Positions 1 to 8,024 of a stretch of 64,000 nt of DNA are shown piece after piece. The notes beneath the pieces are model-generated. The model was not told the origin of the DNA. It saw nothing but the letters and a program-made list of their open reading frames with translations, and searched no databases. A program made the translations under genes and the position numbers. How positions within the stretch are numbered: the first letter of the stretch is position 1; every line of letters starts with the position of its first letter. Source of the DNA: Acidobacteriota bacterium (GTDB lineage Bacteria > Acidobacteriota > Terriglobia > Terriglobales > Acidobacteriaceae); NCBI GenBank assembly GCA_021803035.1, contig JAJZME010000038.1, positions 62,001 through 126,000 on the forward strand, read 5' to 3'.

Positions 1-2
1 GC

Positions 3-95
3 ATCCCCGGTTACGGCGAGCCTTGTAATGCGCCGGGTATACCCAATCCTGTAGGCAGCCAGACGCCCTTGCAGGCCTGCCAGGCGATTCCGTAA
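3..95 (+). CDS. C-terminal tail of a protein that begins before the window
   Basis: An open frame enters from the left edge and stops with TAA at 93-95. The 30 visible residues are rich in Pro and Gly and hold two Cys (…EPCNAPG…LQACQAIP). The frame is followed by a strong palindrome at 122-157, as expected at a gene end. I do not recognise the family and no start is visible, so this is a tentative partial call. Confidence 0.3.
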   Translation: MPGYGEPCNAPGIPNPVGSQTPLQACQAIP

Positions 96-121
96 TGGTT
101 GTGGCATGAGAATGGGAAGAA

Positions 122-157
122 TGGAGGGGTCATCCGCCGCGGCGGATGACCCCTCCA
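122..157. terminator. 36-bp perfect palindrome, possible terminator
   Basis: The segment is a perfect inverted repeat: an 18-bp arm starting TGGAGGGGTCATCCGCCG is followed directly by its exact complement, with no spacer. It lies between the end of the entering frame and tlyA. No T-tract follows on either strand, so it is not a textbook intrinsic terminator; it could be a hairpin barrier, a protein site or a bidirectional stop. An in-frame ATG at 146 lies inside the right arm and is therefore an unlikely tlyA start. Confidence 0.6.
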
Positions 158-178
158 CCGTTTGGGGCACTCGCGGCC

Positions 179-973
179 ATGATGGCTGTAGCCAAAACCC
201 GGGTTGATCTTCTGCTGGTGGAGCGGGGTCTGGCGCCCAGCCGCGAGCGGGCGCGGGCGCTGATTCTTGCCGGCCGCGTGCTGGTGCGCGAGCAGAAGAT
301 CGAAAAAGCGGGCACGGCCGTTGCCGCCGATGCGCCCATCCGCCTGCTGGGCCAGGATCAACCTTACGTGAGCCGCGGCGGGCTGAAGCTGGCCGCGGCG
401 CTCGACCATTGGCTGATCGACGTACGCGGCCGGGCGTGTCTTGACGTGGGTGCGTCCACCGGTGGGTTCACCGATTGCCTTTTGCAGCACGGCGCCGCGC
501 ATGTGACGGCGGTCGATACGGGCTTTGGCCAGATTGCCATGAAGCTGCGCAGCGACCCGCGCGTGCGCCTGCTGGAGCGCACCAACGCCCGGTTTCTGGA
601 TGCGGGAGCGCTGGCCGCCGCGCAGGGAGGCTGCGCGCTGACGCTTCTCACCATGGATGTTTCGTTCATCTCCGCCACGCTGCTGCTGGAGCCTGTGCTG
701 GCCGCCGCGCCGGATCTCACGGAAGCCGTAATTCTGGTCAAGCCGCAGTTCGAGGCCGGGCGCGGACATGTGGGCAAGGGAGGGATTGTGCGCGATCCGG
801 CGGCGCACCAACTGGCCATCGATAAGGTCGCCGGGTGCGTCCAGTCGCTGGACTGGGAGGTGGTGGAGACAATTCCATCGCCGATCGCCGGCGCGGAAGG
901 GAACCGGGAGTTTTTGCTGTACGCCAGAAGTCGGGCAGCCAGTGCAGCCTGTCCTCAAAAGTCAAGCACATAA
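179..973 (+). CDS. tlyA: TlyA family rRNA (cytidine-2'-O)-methyltransferase
   Basis: This is a 264-residue protein with an N-terminal S4 RNA-binding domain (RVDLLLVERGLAPSRERAR, about residues 6-65) and an FtsJ/RrmJ-like Rossmann methyltransferase domain. The SAM loop reads DVGASTGGFTDCLL, followed by AVDTGFGQ and a VKPQFE motif near the end. The family 2'-O-methylates cytidines in 16S and/or 23S rRNA using SAM; older annotation calls it hemolysin A. The ATGs at 179 and 182 both fit. An upstream in-frame ATG at 146 lies inside the palindrome and adds 11 non-conserved residues, so I reject it. The gene stands alone, with a 518-bp gap before nadK. Confidence 0.9.
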   Translation: MMAVAKTRVDLLLVERGLAPSRERARALILAGRVLVREQKIEKAGTAVAADAPIRLLGQDQPYVSRGGLKLAAALDHWLIDVRGRACLDVGASTGGFTDCLLQHGAAHVTAVDTGFGQIAMKLRSDPRVRLLERTNARFLDAGALAAAQGGCALTLLTMDVSFISATLLLEPVLAAAPDLTEAVILVKPQFEAGRGHVGKGGIVRDPAAHQLAIDKVAGCVQSLDWEVVETIPSPIAGAEGNREFLLYARSRAASAACPQKSST

Positions 974-1167
974 ATTCATAACTATCAATATTTCAATAAC
1001 TTGTCATTGCAGATAATTTCCCGCCTTTCTCCCATAATAAAAGCAATGTCGCGCACCAGGGGTGCGACCGCCAACTTGCGGACTTGCCGAAGAGGAACGC
1101 ATGACCATGGCGAACCCATTCTCCCTCCCTACCCCGCTACCTCCGCGACCCAGGTGCTGCTACCCCA

Positions 1168-1224
1168 CCCCCCTCAAAAATATTTTCTTTTCCACAGAAT
1201 TTCTTGCAGGTAATTTTCTTGCCA
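1168..1224 (+). repeat. Intergenic repeat, copy 1 (short form)
   Basis: The copy begins with CCCCCCTCAAAAATATTTT, continues with CTTTTCCACAGAATTTCTTG and then CAGGTAATTTTC. The same order of blocks recurs at 19838-19939 (minus) and 31816-31920 (plus). This copy matches the others for only about 57 bp and then diverges. It lies about 270 bp upstream of nadK and points toward it. Confidence 0.75.
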
Positions 1225-1355
1225 ACTCCAACTCCAAATGCATATTCCGGGCCCTGGGTTCCGATTCTGAAACCGGGCTTGGCCAAAGCTAGGTTCAAAG
1301 CCGTGCGCTTTGAAATCTCCGCTGATAAAGCCCGAAGCCCATTCCGCACCCGGCA

Positions 1356-1372
1356 AGCTGAAAGCTGAAAGC
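1356..1372 (+). repeat. AGCTGAAAGC simple repeat
   Basis: AGCTGAAAGCTGAAAGC, a short direct repeat with a 7-bp period. Related stretches occur in inverted form at 24775-24805 and 24907-24918. It sits about 120 bp upstream of nadK. Function unknown. Confidence 0.5.
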
Positions 1373-1491
1373 AAATGGCTAAGAGCGCTCTTTTCGTTGC
1401 CAGCTTGCGCAACTGGGAGCCAAAGTCTGGTGCGCGCCGCACTGGCCTTGCTGGCTCCGCTAACCGGCTTCATCCATTACACTGGGACCGC

Positions 1492-2349
1492 ATGGTTCGC
1501 GTTGCGATTGTTTGTAAGCCGCGGCAGGAAGAATTGCGCCGGTTGCTGCCGGAGCTGGTCGCGTGGTTGCGTCAGCGAGGGTATGACCCGCTGCTGGACC
1601 TTGAAGGCGGCCAATACACGGCCGACGCACCGGCTGTCGACCGCATGGAGATGCGCTGGCAGGCGCCGGGGCTGGTGATTGTACTCGGCGGCGACGGCAC
1701 GCTGCTTTCAGCGGCGCGGGCATTTGGCGCCACGGGCACGCCCATCCTCAGCGTCAATCTGGGTTTTCTGGGCTTCCTCACCGAGGTGCGGCTCTCCGAC
1801 CTCTATTCCACTCTGGAAAGCTGGTGCACCGGCTGCCATGATCTGGATGAGCGGGCGATGCTCCACTCCGAGCTGTGGCGCGAGGGCGGGCTGCACTCCA
1901 GCTACGAGGCGCTCAATGAGATCGTGGTTTCCAAGGGCGACATCGCCCGCATGGGCGACTTTGCCGTGCACCTGGACGGCAAGCTGGTGGCGCGCTTCCG
2001 CGCCGACGGCGTGATTGTTTCGACGCCAACCGGGTCAACGGCTTACACGCTGGCTGCGAACGGACCCATCCTTACGCCGGACGTGGATGCGCTGGTGGTG
2101 ACGCCCATCTGCCCGCACCTGCTCACGCTGCGGCCCATTGTGGTGCGTGGCGACGCCTCGCTGGTCGTGAAGGTAGAGGGGATTCCAAATCTGGCGCTGC
2201 TGACGGTGGACGGCCAGCAGGCGGTGGAGTTGAATCGCGGCGACGAGCTGCGCTGCCACCGCTCGACACACACCGTCAAGCTGGTGCGGCTGCGCGAAAG
2301 CGGCTTTTTTGAGGCGCTGCGCAACAAGCTCAGTTGGGGTGAGCGGTAG
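1492..2349 (+). CDS. nadK: NAD kinase
   Basis: A 285-residue protein that phosphorylates NAD+ to NADP+ with ATP or polyphosphate in the cytosol. The diagnostic GGDGT motif is present (VIVLGGDGTLLSAAR, about residues 62-76), followed by the substrate region NEIVVSKG and the glycine-rich STPTGSTAY segment. The C-terminal half is the usual beta-sandwich with TVDGQ. I chose ATG 1492 (MVRVAIVCKP) because the family begins just before the first Rossmann strand; the same frame remains open upstream to 1375, but that sequence is not conserved. It is a single gene with no co-directional neighbour in contact. Confidence 0.93.
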   Translation: MVRVAIVCKPRQEELRRLLPELVAWLRQRGYDPLLDLEGGQYTADAPAVDRMEMRWQAPGLVIVLGGDGTLLSAARAFGATGTPILSVNLGFLGFLTEVRLSDLYSTLESWCTGCHDLDERAMLHSELWREGGLHSSYEALNEIVVSKGDIARMGDFAVHLDGKLVARFRADGVIVSTPTGSTAYTLAANGPILTPDVDALVVTPICPHLLTLRPIVVRGDASLVVKVEGIPNLALLTVDGQQAVELNRGDELRCHRSTHTVKLVRLRESGFFEALRNKLSWGER

Positions 2350-2434
2350 GCCCGGTCGAGCGGCCTCGGGACCGGAAATCCGTGTGTGGCTGAATAGGCG
2401 CTGAGCGGTTGGTTCCGGCCACTTTCAGGTGGTC

Positions 2435-2989
2435 TTAGTCGATGACCTGGTCCAGCAGGACTTTGGCCTTGGCGGCCAGGGTGCTGGCCCCGTCTACATC
2501 GCCCGCAGCCAGAGCCTTTTTGGCCTGCTTCAGAAACTCCTGGATGTGCTCGACGGTGCGCTGTTCCTGGGCGCTTAAATTGCGCCGGATGTTCTTGAGG
2601 CCTTGCTCCGTGCTGGCAATGGACTGCGCTGTTCGCTGGCTCAAGTCGCCGGGATCACCCGTGGAAAGCTGGCCGATGGCGCTGACTCCGGTCGCGGCGT
2701 TGTTGGTGGCCTGTTGAACCGGCCGGTTGACCGGCCTGGGGCGCTCAGTACGCATGTGTTGAACAGGCCTGGGTGTTGGGATACGCGTTGGCGTTGTTGG
2801 TGCGGGCGCGGGTTTCCTCTTGGCAACGGTCGACGGTGAAGCTGTGGTGATTTTCGGAGGCTGAGCAGGAGGTGGCGCTTCCACAAGAGGAGGCACGAGC
2901 ATCTGAATCTGCGCCTGCCGCGTTCTGTGAAAGCAGCCGGTCAGAAGCAGCGGCAGCAGCCAAGGAACGTACCTGGCAGGTCCCCTCAT
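2435..2989 (-). CDS. Proline-rich lipoprotein, third gene of the two-component operon
   Basis: A 184-residue predicted lipoprotein. The signal peptide WLLPLLLTGC ends in a lipobox Cys (C19). Next comes a low-complexity Pro/Arg-rich stretch (about 25-95), then an alpha-helical C-terminal part rich in Ala, Lys and Glu with a likely helical hairpin (NLSAQEQRTVEHIQEFLKQA). Its ATG overlaps the TGA of the upstream sensor kinase by 4 nt (2986-2989), implying coupled translation, so it probably works with that kinase in the envelope. The frame stays open to 3235, but the lipobox fixes the start. No family is recognised. Confidence 0.75.
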   Translation of the reverse strand: MRGPARYVPWLLPLLLTGCFHRTRQAQIQMLVPPLVEAPPPAQPPKITTASPSTVAKRKPAPAPTTPTRIPTPRPVQHMRTERPRPVNRPVQQATNNAATGVSAIGQLSTGDPGDLSQRTAQSIASTEQGLKNIRRNLSAQEQRTVEHIQEFLKQAKKALAAGDVDGASTLAAKAKVLLDQVID

Positions 2990-4944
2990 CCTGCAAATCC
3001 TTTCTTGTCTTCGCCATCCACCGGTTGAAGATGCCGGCGTCCCCAATCCGCGGTGGCAAGTGGAATTCGAAGCCGGAACTCCGTACCGCGGCCTACAGTT
3101 GATTGTACTTCGATGCTTCCGTGGTGCAACTGGAGAATGCGGTAGGTCATGGCCAGACCGATGCCGCTGCCCCCGCTCTTGGTGGTGAAATAAAGGTCGA
3201 AGATCTTCTCCCGAATCTCGTCGGGAATTCCGCATCCCTGATCGGTGATGCGCAAGACGGCAACTTTTGGCCCATGCGGTCTGGATCCATCGCCATTGGG
3301 GCTGGTTAGGCCATCTTCTTCAAGGGTTACTTTTAGCGCGCCGCCATCCGGCATGGCTTGTGCGCCGTTCTGAATCACGTTCAGCGCCGCCTGCTTCAGC
3401 AGATCGGCGTCGACATTGGCAATTAAGGGCTTGGATGACATGCAGATGGACAAGGTTACTCCGCGGGTGGTCAGCTCGTCGGCGGCCAGGGCAAGCACGT
3501 CGCCGAATACGTCGCGCAGATCGTGCTCGCGAAGTTGCAGCTCCACGGGGCGTGAAAAGTCCACCAAAGTCTGCACAACGCGGTCGAGGCGGCGGATTTC
3601 GGCCTCGATGACATCAAGATGACGCTCGGCGGGTGCACTGGCGTTGCCCAGCTTATTCCGGAGCAGTTCCAGGTGGACAACGATGGCGTTGATGGGGTTT
3701 TTGACCTCGTGTCCCACGCCGGCGGTGAGCCTGCCAATCGCTGCAAGGCGGCGCGAAACCTCAAGTTCCGACTCGATTTCTTCGACCGACTCAAGATCGT
3801 GGAGTGTGACCAGCGCGCCCAGGCCCTGCCGCGTGTTGTCGTCGTGAATAAAGTCCACAGACACCTGAATGCGGCGGCCGGTTTCGGTGCGAATCTCCTC
3901 CTGGATTAGCGCCACGCCGGCATCGAAGGCCTGGCGCAGCGTTTGCCCCAATACGGTGGAGCGGTCGAAGATCTCGTGGGCGTGCCGGCCGAGGATGCGG
4001 TCGCGGTCGAGCTGCAGGTAGCGCGCGGCCGATTCCGAGGCGATGACGGCCCGGCCGTCGCCGGTGAAGAGCAGGATGCCGTCCTGGAGATTGCCGAGGA
4101 TGTGGTCGAGATTTTCGGTCAGGGCGGAGAAGACCTCTTCCACGTTCTTCATGCGCTGGCCGATCATTTCAATCTTGGTGGAAACGCGTGCCGCGGTATC
4201 AAGTTTGGGCGCGGGCTTGGGCTTTTCTTCGGCCGCCGCGCCGATGTAGCGGCCGGTCGCGGTCCACTGGTCGAGCTGCCGGCTGATCTGCTCCATGGGA
4301 CGCAGCGCGAAGTTGCTGAGCACGAAGGCGACGATCAGCGCCAAGCCCAGCGCAAAGCCCATCAGCGTGAAGGCGTTCTCGAGCTTGGGTGCGTATAAGG
4401 CGCGAACCAGGGAGGTATGGACGCCCACATTGACCGTGAGAAAGCGCTGATGGTTGCGGTCAAGCGGCACCACGATGTTGTAGACCATGGGTCTGCCGAA
4501 GACGAGGGCCATCTGTTGGAAGGCGTTGTCGTGCAGGAGCTGAGTGTAGTTGGGGCGCACCGGCAGCGGCTTGCCCTGGTTGTCGGGATTGGTGCTGAGC
4601 AGCGTGATGGACTGGCTGTCGGCGACGTTGATGTCGTAGACGGTGAGCGAGTGGCTATTCACCGACTGGATGACTGACATGAGCGGCGCGCTGTTCTGCA
4701 CCACGCTGGCGACCATGGCGCGAAGCTGGGCGGGATCGTTGGGATTGACGACTTTATTTTTCAGCCCTTCGTCGAGTGTGTCCTGCAGGACCTTGCGGAT
4801 CTGATCGGCGCCCATTTTGTCGGTGGCGTAGGGCTCGCGGACGGCTACCTGCAGCAGTTCGCCCATATAGACCAGCGAAACCAGGCCGGCAATGATGAAC
4901 ACCAGCGCGGTGATGGCCAGGACGAGTTTGGTCTTGAGGGTCAT
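2986..4944 (-). CDS. Membrane sensor histidine kinase, NtrB-like, with HAMP and PAS
   Basis: A 652-residue inner-membrane sensor kinase. TM1 spans about 7-27, a periplasmic domain about 30-190, and TM2 about 193-213, followed by a HAMP linker and a PAS domain (about 270-390). The dimerisation domain carries the phospho-acceptor in GVGHEVKNP (H412). The ATPase domain shows the N box (NVIQNGAQAMPDGG), DQGCGIPD and GSGIGLAM. The gene begins 3 nt after the stop of the NtrC-type regulator and ends in a 4-nt overlap with the lipoprotein gene. The periplasmic domain suggests an envelope or small-molecule signal; the ligand cannot be read from sequence. Confidence 0.92.
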   Translation of the reverse strand: MTLKTKLVLAITALVFIIAGLVSLVYMGELLQVAVREPYATDKMGADQIRKVLQDTLDEGLKNKVVNPNDPAQLRAMVASVVQNSAPLMSVIQSVNSHSLTVYDINVADSQSITLLSTNPDNQGKPLPVRPNYTQLLHDNAFQQMALVFGRPMVYNIVVPLDRNHQRFLTVNVGVHTSLVRALYAPKLENAFTLMGFALGLALIVAFVLSNFALRPMEQISRQLDQWTATGRYIGAAAEEKPKPAPKLDTAARVSTKIEMIGQRMKNVEEVFSALTENLDHILGNLQDGILLFTGDGRAVIASESAARYLQLDRDRILGRHAHEIFDRSTVLGQTLRQAFDAGVALIQEEIRTETGRRIQVSVDFIHDDNTRQGLGALVTLHDLESVEEIESELEVSRRLAAIGRLTAGVGHEVKNPINAIVVHLELLRNKLGNASAPAERHLDVIEAEIRRLDRVVQTLVDFSRPVELQLREHDLRDVFGDVLALAADELTTRGVTLSICMSSKPLIANVDADLLKQAALNVIQNGAQAMPDGGALKVTLEEDGLTSPNGDGSRPHGPKVAVLRITDQGCGIPDEIREKIFDLYFTTKSGGSGIGLAMTYRILQLHHGSIEVQSTVGRGTEFRLRIPLATADWGRRHLQPVDGEDKKGFAG

Positions 4945-4947
4945 GGA

Positions 4948-6351
4948 TCAGGGGTTTGCCACTTCCTCGGCCCGGCTGTACTCTTTGAGCTTGTTGTGCA
5001 GGGTCTTGAGGCTGATGCCGAGAATCTCGGCGGCGCGGGTCTTGTTTTGCCCGGTCGCATCAAGCGTGCGCAGAATCAACATGCGCTCGGCTTCGTCTAC
5101 CGTGGTGCCCACCTGCAGCGCCAGGTCTCCGGCGGATGCGCCGGAAGCCGGCGTCTGGCGCTTTCCAAAGCCCGGCGGCAGATGGCCGGCGTCCAGCGGT
5201 GCGCCGTCAGGGCAGAGAATCACGGCGCGCTCGATAGTGTTGCGCAGCTCGCGGGCATTGCCCGGCCAGTCGTAGGCCATCATGCGGTCGAACATGGAGG
5301 TGGCCACGCCGGAGACCTTGCGGCCGTGCTTACGGTTCATCTCCTCCATCATGGCTTCGGCCATTGCGGGCAGGTCGTCGAGGTGCTCGCGGAGAGGCGG
5401 CATGTGGATGTTGAAGACATTGAGGCGATAAAAGAGATCGGCGCGCAGATGGCCTTCGGCGACGGCCAGGCCGGGGTCGCGATTGGTGGCCGCCAGCACG
5501 CGCACGTCCACGTCCTGCTCGTTGCGCGCGCCCAGGCGGCGCAGCTTGCGCTCTTCCAGGACGCGGAGCAGCTTGGCCTGCGTAGCAATGGGCATCTCAC
5601 CAATTTCGTCGAGCAGCAGCGTGCCGCCGGAGGCAAGCTCGAAGCAACCGGCGCGGCGTTCGGCCGCTCCGGTGAATGCGCCTTTTTCGTGGCCGAAGAT
5701 CTCGCTTTCGATCAGCGTTTCCGGAATGGCGGCGCAATTGACGGCGACAAAGGGCTTGTTCTTGCGTGGGCTCAGGTCGTGGAGCGTGCGCGCCACCAAT
5801 TCCTTGCCCGTGCCGCTTTCGCCGGTGATGAGCACCGAGACGTTGGAGGGGCCGATCTGCTCGATGAGGGTGAAGATTTCGCGCATGGCCTTCGAGACAC
5901 CCACGAGCGAGCCCAGCACGCCGCTCTCGCGCAGGCGCCGGCGGGCCACTTCAAGCTCGATGGCGGTTTCACGCTGCCGCGTGGCGTTGGCCAGGATGGT
6001 GCGCAGGCGAGTTGAATCCACAGGCTTTTGCAGAAAGTCGTAAGCGCCGAGCTTCATGGCATCCACGGCGAGCTGAATGGATCCCATGGCGGTGAGGACG
6101 ACAACGGCCATATTGGAACTGACGCCGGAGCCCTCTTCGGAGAGCTTGGTGAGCAGGCCGATGCCGTCCATGCGCGGCATCTTCAGATCGGTGACCACGA
6201 TCGCCGGGTCCCAGGCCAGCGCCTTTTCCCAGCCTTCGACGCCATCACGCGCGGTTTCAGTACGATATCCCCAGTCGGAGATCAACTCGGCCAGCCCGGT
6301 GAGGGCGTGCGGCTCATCTTCGACGATCAGCACCTTTACGGCATTTTCCAT
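4948..6351 (-). CDS. Sigma-54-dependent response regulator, NtrC family
   Basis: A 467-residue regulator with the three classic domains. The receiver (about 5-120) has the acidic pocket EDE and phospho-acceptor D55 (VVTDLKMPRMDG). The AAA+ domain has Walker A GESGTGKE (177-184), the sigma-54-contacting GAFTGA loop (224-229) and Walker B GGTLLLDEIGE. A Fis-type helix-turn-helix lies at the C-terminus (NKTRAAEILGISLKTLHNKL). It is the first gene of a minus-strand operon with the kinase and lipoprotein. It should activate RpoN promoters once phosphorylated by that kinase; no convincing -24/-12 promoter was found in the window, so its targets are unknown. Confidence 0.94.
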   Translation of the reverse strand: MENAVKVLIVEDEPHALTGLAELISDWGYRTETARDGVEGWEKALAWDPAIVVTDLKMPRMDGIGLLTKLSEEGSGVSSNMAVVVLTAMGSIQLAVDAMKLGAYDFLQKPVDSTRLRTILANATRQRETAIELEVARRRLRESGVLGSLVGVSKAMREIFTLIEQIGPSNVSVLITGESGTGKELVARTLHDLSPRKNKPFVAVNCAAIPETLIESEIFGHEKGAFTGAAERRAGCFELASGGTLLLDEIGEMPIATQAKLLRVLEERKLRRLGARNEQDVDVRVLAATNRDPGLAVAEGHLRADLFYRLNVFNIHMPPLREHLDDLPAMAEAMMEEMNRKHGRKVSGVATSMFDRMMAYDWPGNARELRNTIERAVILCPDGAPLDAGHLPPGFGKRQTPASGASAGDLALQVGTTVDEAERMLILRTLDATGQNKTRAAEILGISLKTLHNKLKEYSRAEEVANP

Positions 6352-6526
6352 GGAGAGTTCCGCTTATCCCTTTAAGTTTACCTATATATGCGAGTGGCTG
6401 GAACCCGGAAGGCGATTTTGTGCGCCGCGGGGTTAAGAGGAAGCGGCCACCTGTGCCGGTGGCGGATCTTCTGCGTCCGGCCCGATGCTGTACGCTCAAA
6501 AGAGCACCATATCTCCCTGGAAAGTC

Positions 6527-7813
6527 ATGACGACTTCGTATCCGGTTTCATCTTCGCGTCCGTTCGACTACCCTCGTCCGATGAGCGCGCTCCACTGCGG
6601 CAAGGTTTCGCTGGAAGCGCTGGCGCGGCGCTACGGGACGCCGCTTTATGTCTACTCGGCCGATCAGATTGTGGAGCGGCTGGCGATGTTTCAGCGAGCG
6701 CTTGCGGGGCGCGACTACCTGGTTTGCTATGCGGTGAAAGCCAACTCGGCGCTGGCGATTCTGAAGCTGCTGGCGGCGCGCGGCGCGGGCTTCGACATTG
6801 TTTCCGGCGGGGAACTGGAGCGCGTGCTGGCTGCGGCGCCGGAGGCCGCGGGGCGCGTGGTCTTTTCCGGTGTGGGCAAGACGGCGGCGGAGATCGACCT
6901 GGCGCTTGAGGCGGGGATCCTGGAGTTCAACGTGGAGAGCGAGCCGGAGCTGGAACTGCTGGCCCGGCGCGCGCAAAAGCTGAAGCGCAAGGCGCGGTTT
7001 GCGCTGCGCGTGAACCCGGATGTGTTTGCCGAGACGCATCCTTACATCTCCACCGGCCTGCGCGAACACAAGTTCGGCATCGATATACGGCGCGCGCCGG
7101 CGATTTACAAGAGCGCGGCACGGCATCGCTGGCTGGAGGCGCACGGGGCGAGCGTACACATTGGCTCACAGATTCGCTCGGCGGAGCCGTTCGGGTCGGC
7201 CATTGAGCGGGTGAGCCGGCTGGCGCGGCTGCTGGCGCGCGAGGGCATTGTGTTGAAGGCCATCGACGCGGGCGGCGGGCTGGGCATCGACTATCACAGC
7301 GGGGAGTTCGACGCCGAGGCGCATGTGCGCGGCTATGCGTCGGCGATTGAGACCGCGCTGGGCGATTTCGAGGGCCGGCTGCTGCTGGAGCCGGGCCGGT
7401 TTATTGTTGCGCAGGCCGGGGCGCTGTTGGCGCGGGTGCTGCATGTGAAGCGCAACGGCAAGAAGACCTTTGTGGTTGTGGACGCGGCGATGAATGACCT
7501 GATCCGGCCGGCTCTCTACCAGGCGCATCACGAGATTGTGCCGGTGTGCTGGCGCCCCGGACGAGAGCGCGTGGTGGATGTCGTGGGGCCGGTGTGCGAG
7601 ACGGGAGACTTTTTTGCCCGCGACCGCAAGCTGGCGCCGGTTGAACCGGGCGACCTGCTGGCGCTGCTCGACGCGGGCGCTTACGGCATGGCACAAAGCT
7701 CGAACTACAACACGCGGCCACGCGCAGCCGAGGCGCTGGTTGAGGGCGGCAAGGCGCGGCTGATCCGGCGGCGCGAGACGATGGCCGACTTGCTGGCGCC
7801 GGAGATGATCTGA
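6527..7813 (+). CDS. lysA: Diaminopimelate decarboxylase
   Basis: A 428-residue fold-type III PLP enzyme that decarboxylates meso-diaminopimelate to L-lysine, the last step of lysine synthesis. The PLP lysine lies in CYAVKANS. The phosphate-binding region includes HIGSQI and GGGLGIDY, and the second active-site half carries LLEPGRFIV, the D-A-A-M-N-D segment and the C-terminal DAGAYGMAQSSNYN. Start 6527 is preferred; an in-frame ATG at 6485 lies further from conserved sequence, and a third candidate lies at MSALHCG. The gene is divergent from the regulator at 6351, and a 20-bp palindrome follows it. Confidence 0.93.
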   Translation: MTTSYPVSSSRPFDYPRPMSALHCGKVSLEALARRYGTPLYVYSADQIVERLAMFQRALAGRDYLVCYAVKANSALAILKLLAARGAGFDIVSGGELERVLAAAPEAAGRVVFSGVGKTAAEIDLALEAGILEFNVESEPELELLARRAQKLKRKARFALRVNPDVFAETHPYISTGLREHKFGIDIRRAPAIYKSAARHRWLEAHGASVHIGSQIRSAEPFGSAIERVSRLARLLAREGIVLKAIDAGGGLGIDYHSGEFDAEAHVRGYASAIETALGDFEGRLLLEPGRFIVAQAGALLARVLHVKRNGKKTFVVVDAAMNDLIRPALYQAHHEIVPVCWRPGRERVVDVVGPVCETGDFFARDRKLAPVEPGDLLALLDAGAYGMAQSSNYNTRPRAAEALVEGGKARLIRRRETMADLLAPEMI

Positions 7814-7882
7814 GCTGGCGCGGTGTTTCTTCCGGGAAATTGGTATCGTTTGGGTCGATATCGCGTTATAGACGTGCATTGC

Positions 7883-7902
7883 GGCATGGCTTAAGCCATG
7901 CC
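7883..7902. terminator. 20-bp perfect palindrome after lysA
   Basis: GGCATGGCTTAAGCCATGCC is fully self-complementary. It lies 70 bp after the lysA stop and 120 bp before the next gene. It may act as a terminator hairpin, but there is no T-tract and the loop would have to open at TTAA. Confidence 0.4.
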
Positions 7903-8024
7903 CTGTTGCACGGTCTTGCAATTCCAGGGCCTTTTCAAGAGTCTGAGAAGCGGCGCCTTTTCAAAACGGCGAACTTTCCGGCAAAATCTGAATTGCGCAG
8001 TTAAGTGGAAGCTGGGAGTTGTTC

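Larger units (their letters stand above)
974..1491. other. Intergenic gap between tlyA and nadK
   Basis: This 518-bp stretch has no convincing gene. It begins AT-rich, then carries a GC hairpin near 1048-1066 (GTCGCGCACC…GGTGCGAC), copy 1 of the intergenic repeat (1168-1224), and an AGCTGAAAGC simple repeat (1356-1372). Short open frames on both strands show no family features. Confidence 0.6.

Noticed and set aside
146..178. Upstream in-frame start of tlyA at 146
   Set aside because: The ATG lies inside the right arm of the 36-bp palindrome and adds 11 residues not typical of the family; ATG 179/182 fits the S4 domain start.
6352..6526. Sigma-54 promoter for the NtrC-type system
   Set aside because: No TGGCAC-N5-TTGC-like pair at correct spacing was found here or before other genes in the window.
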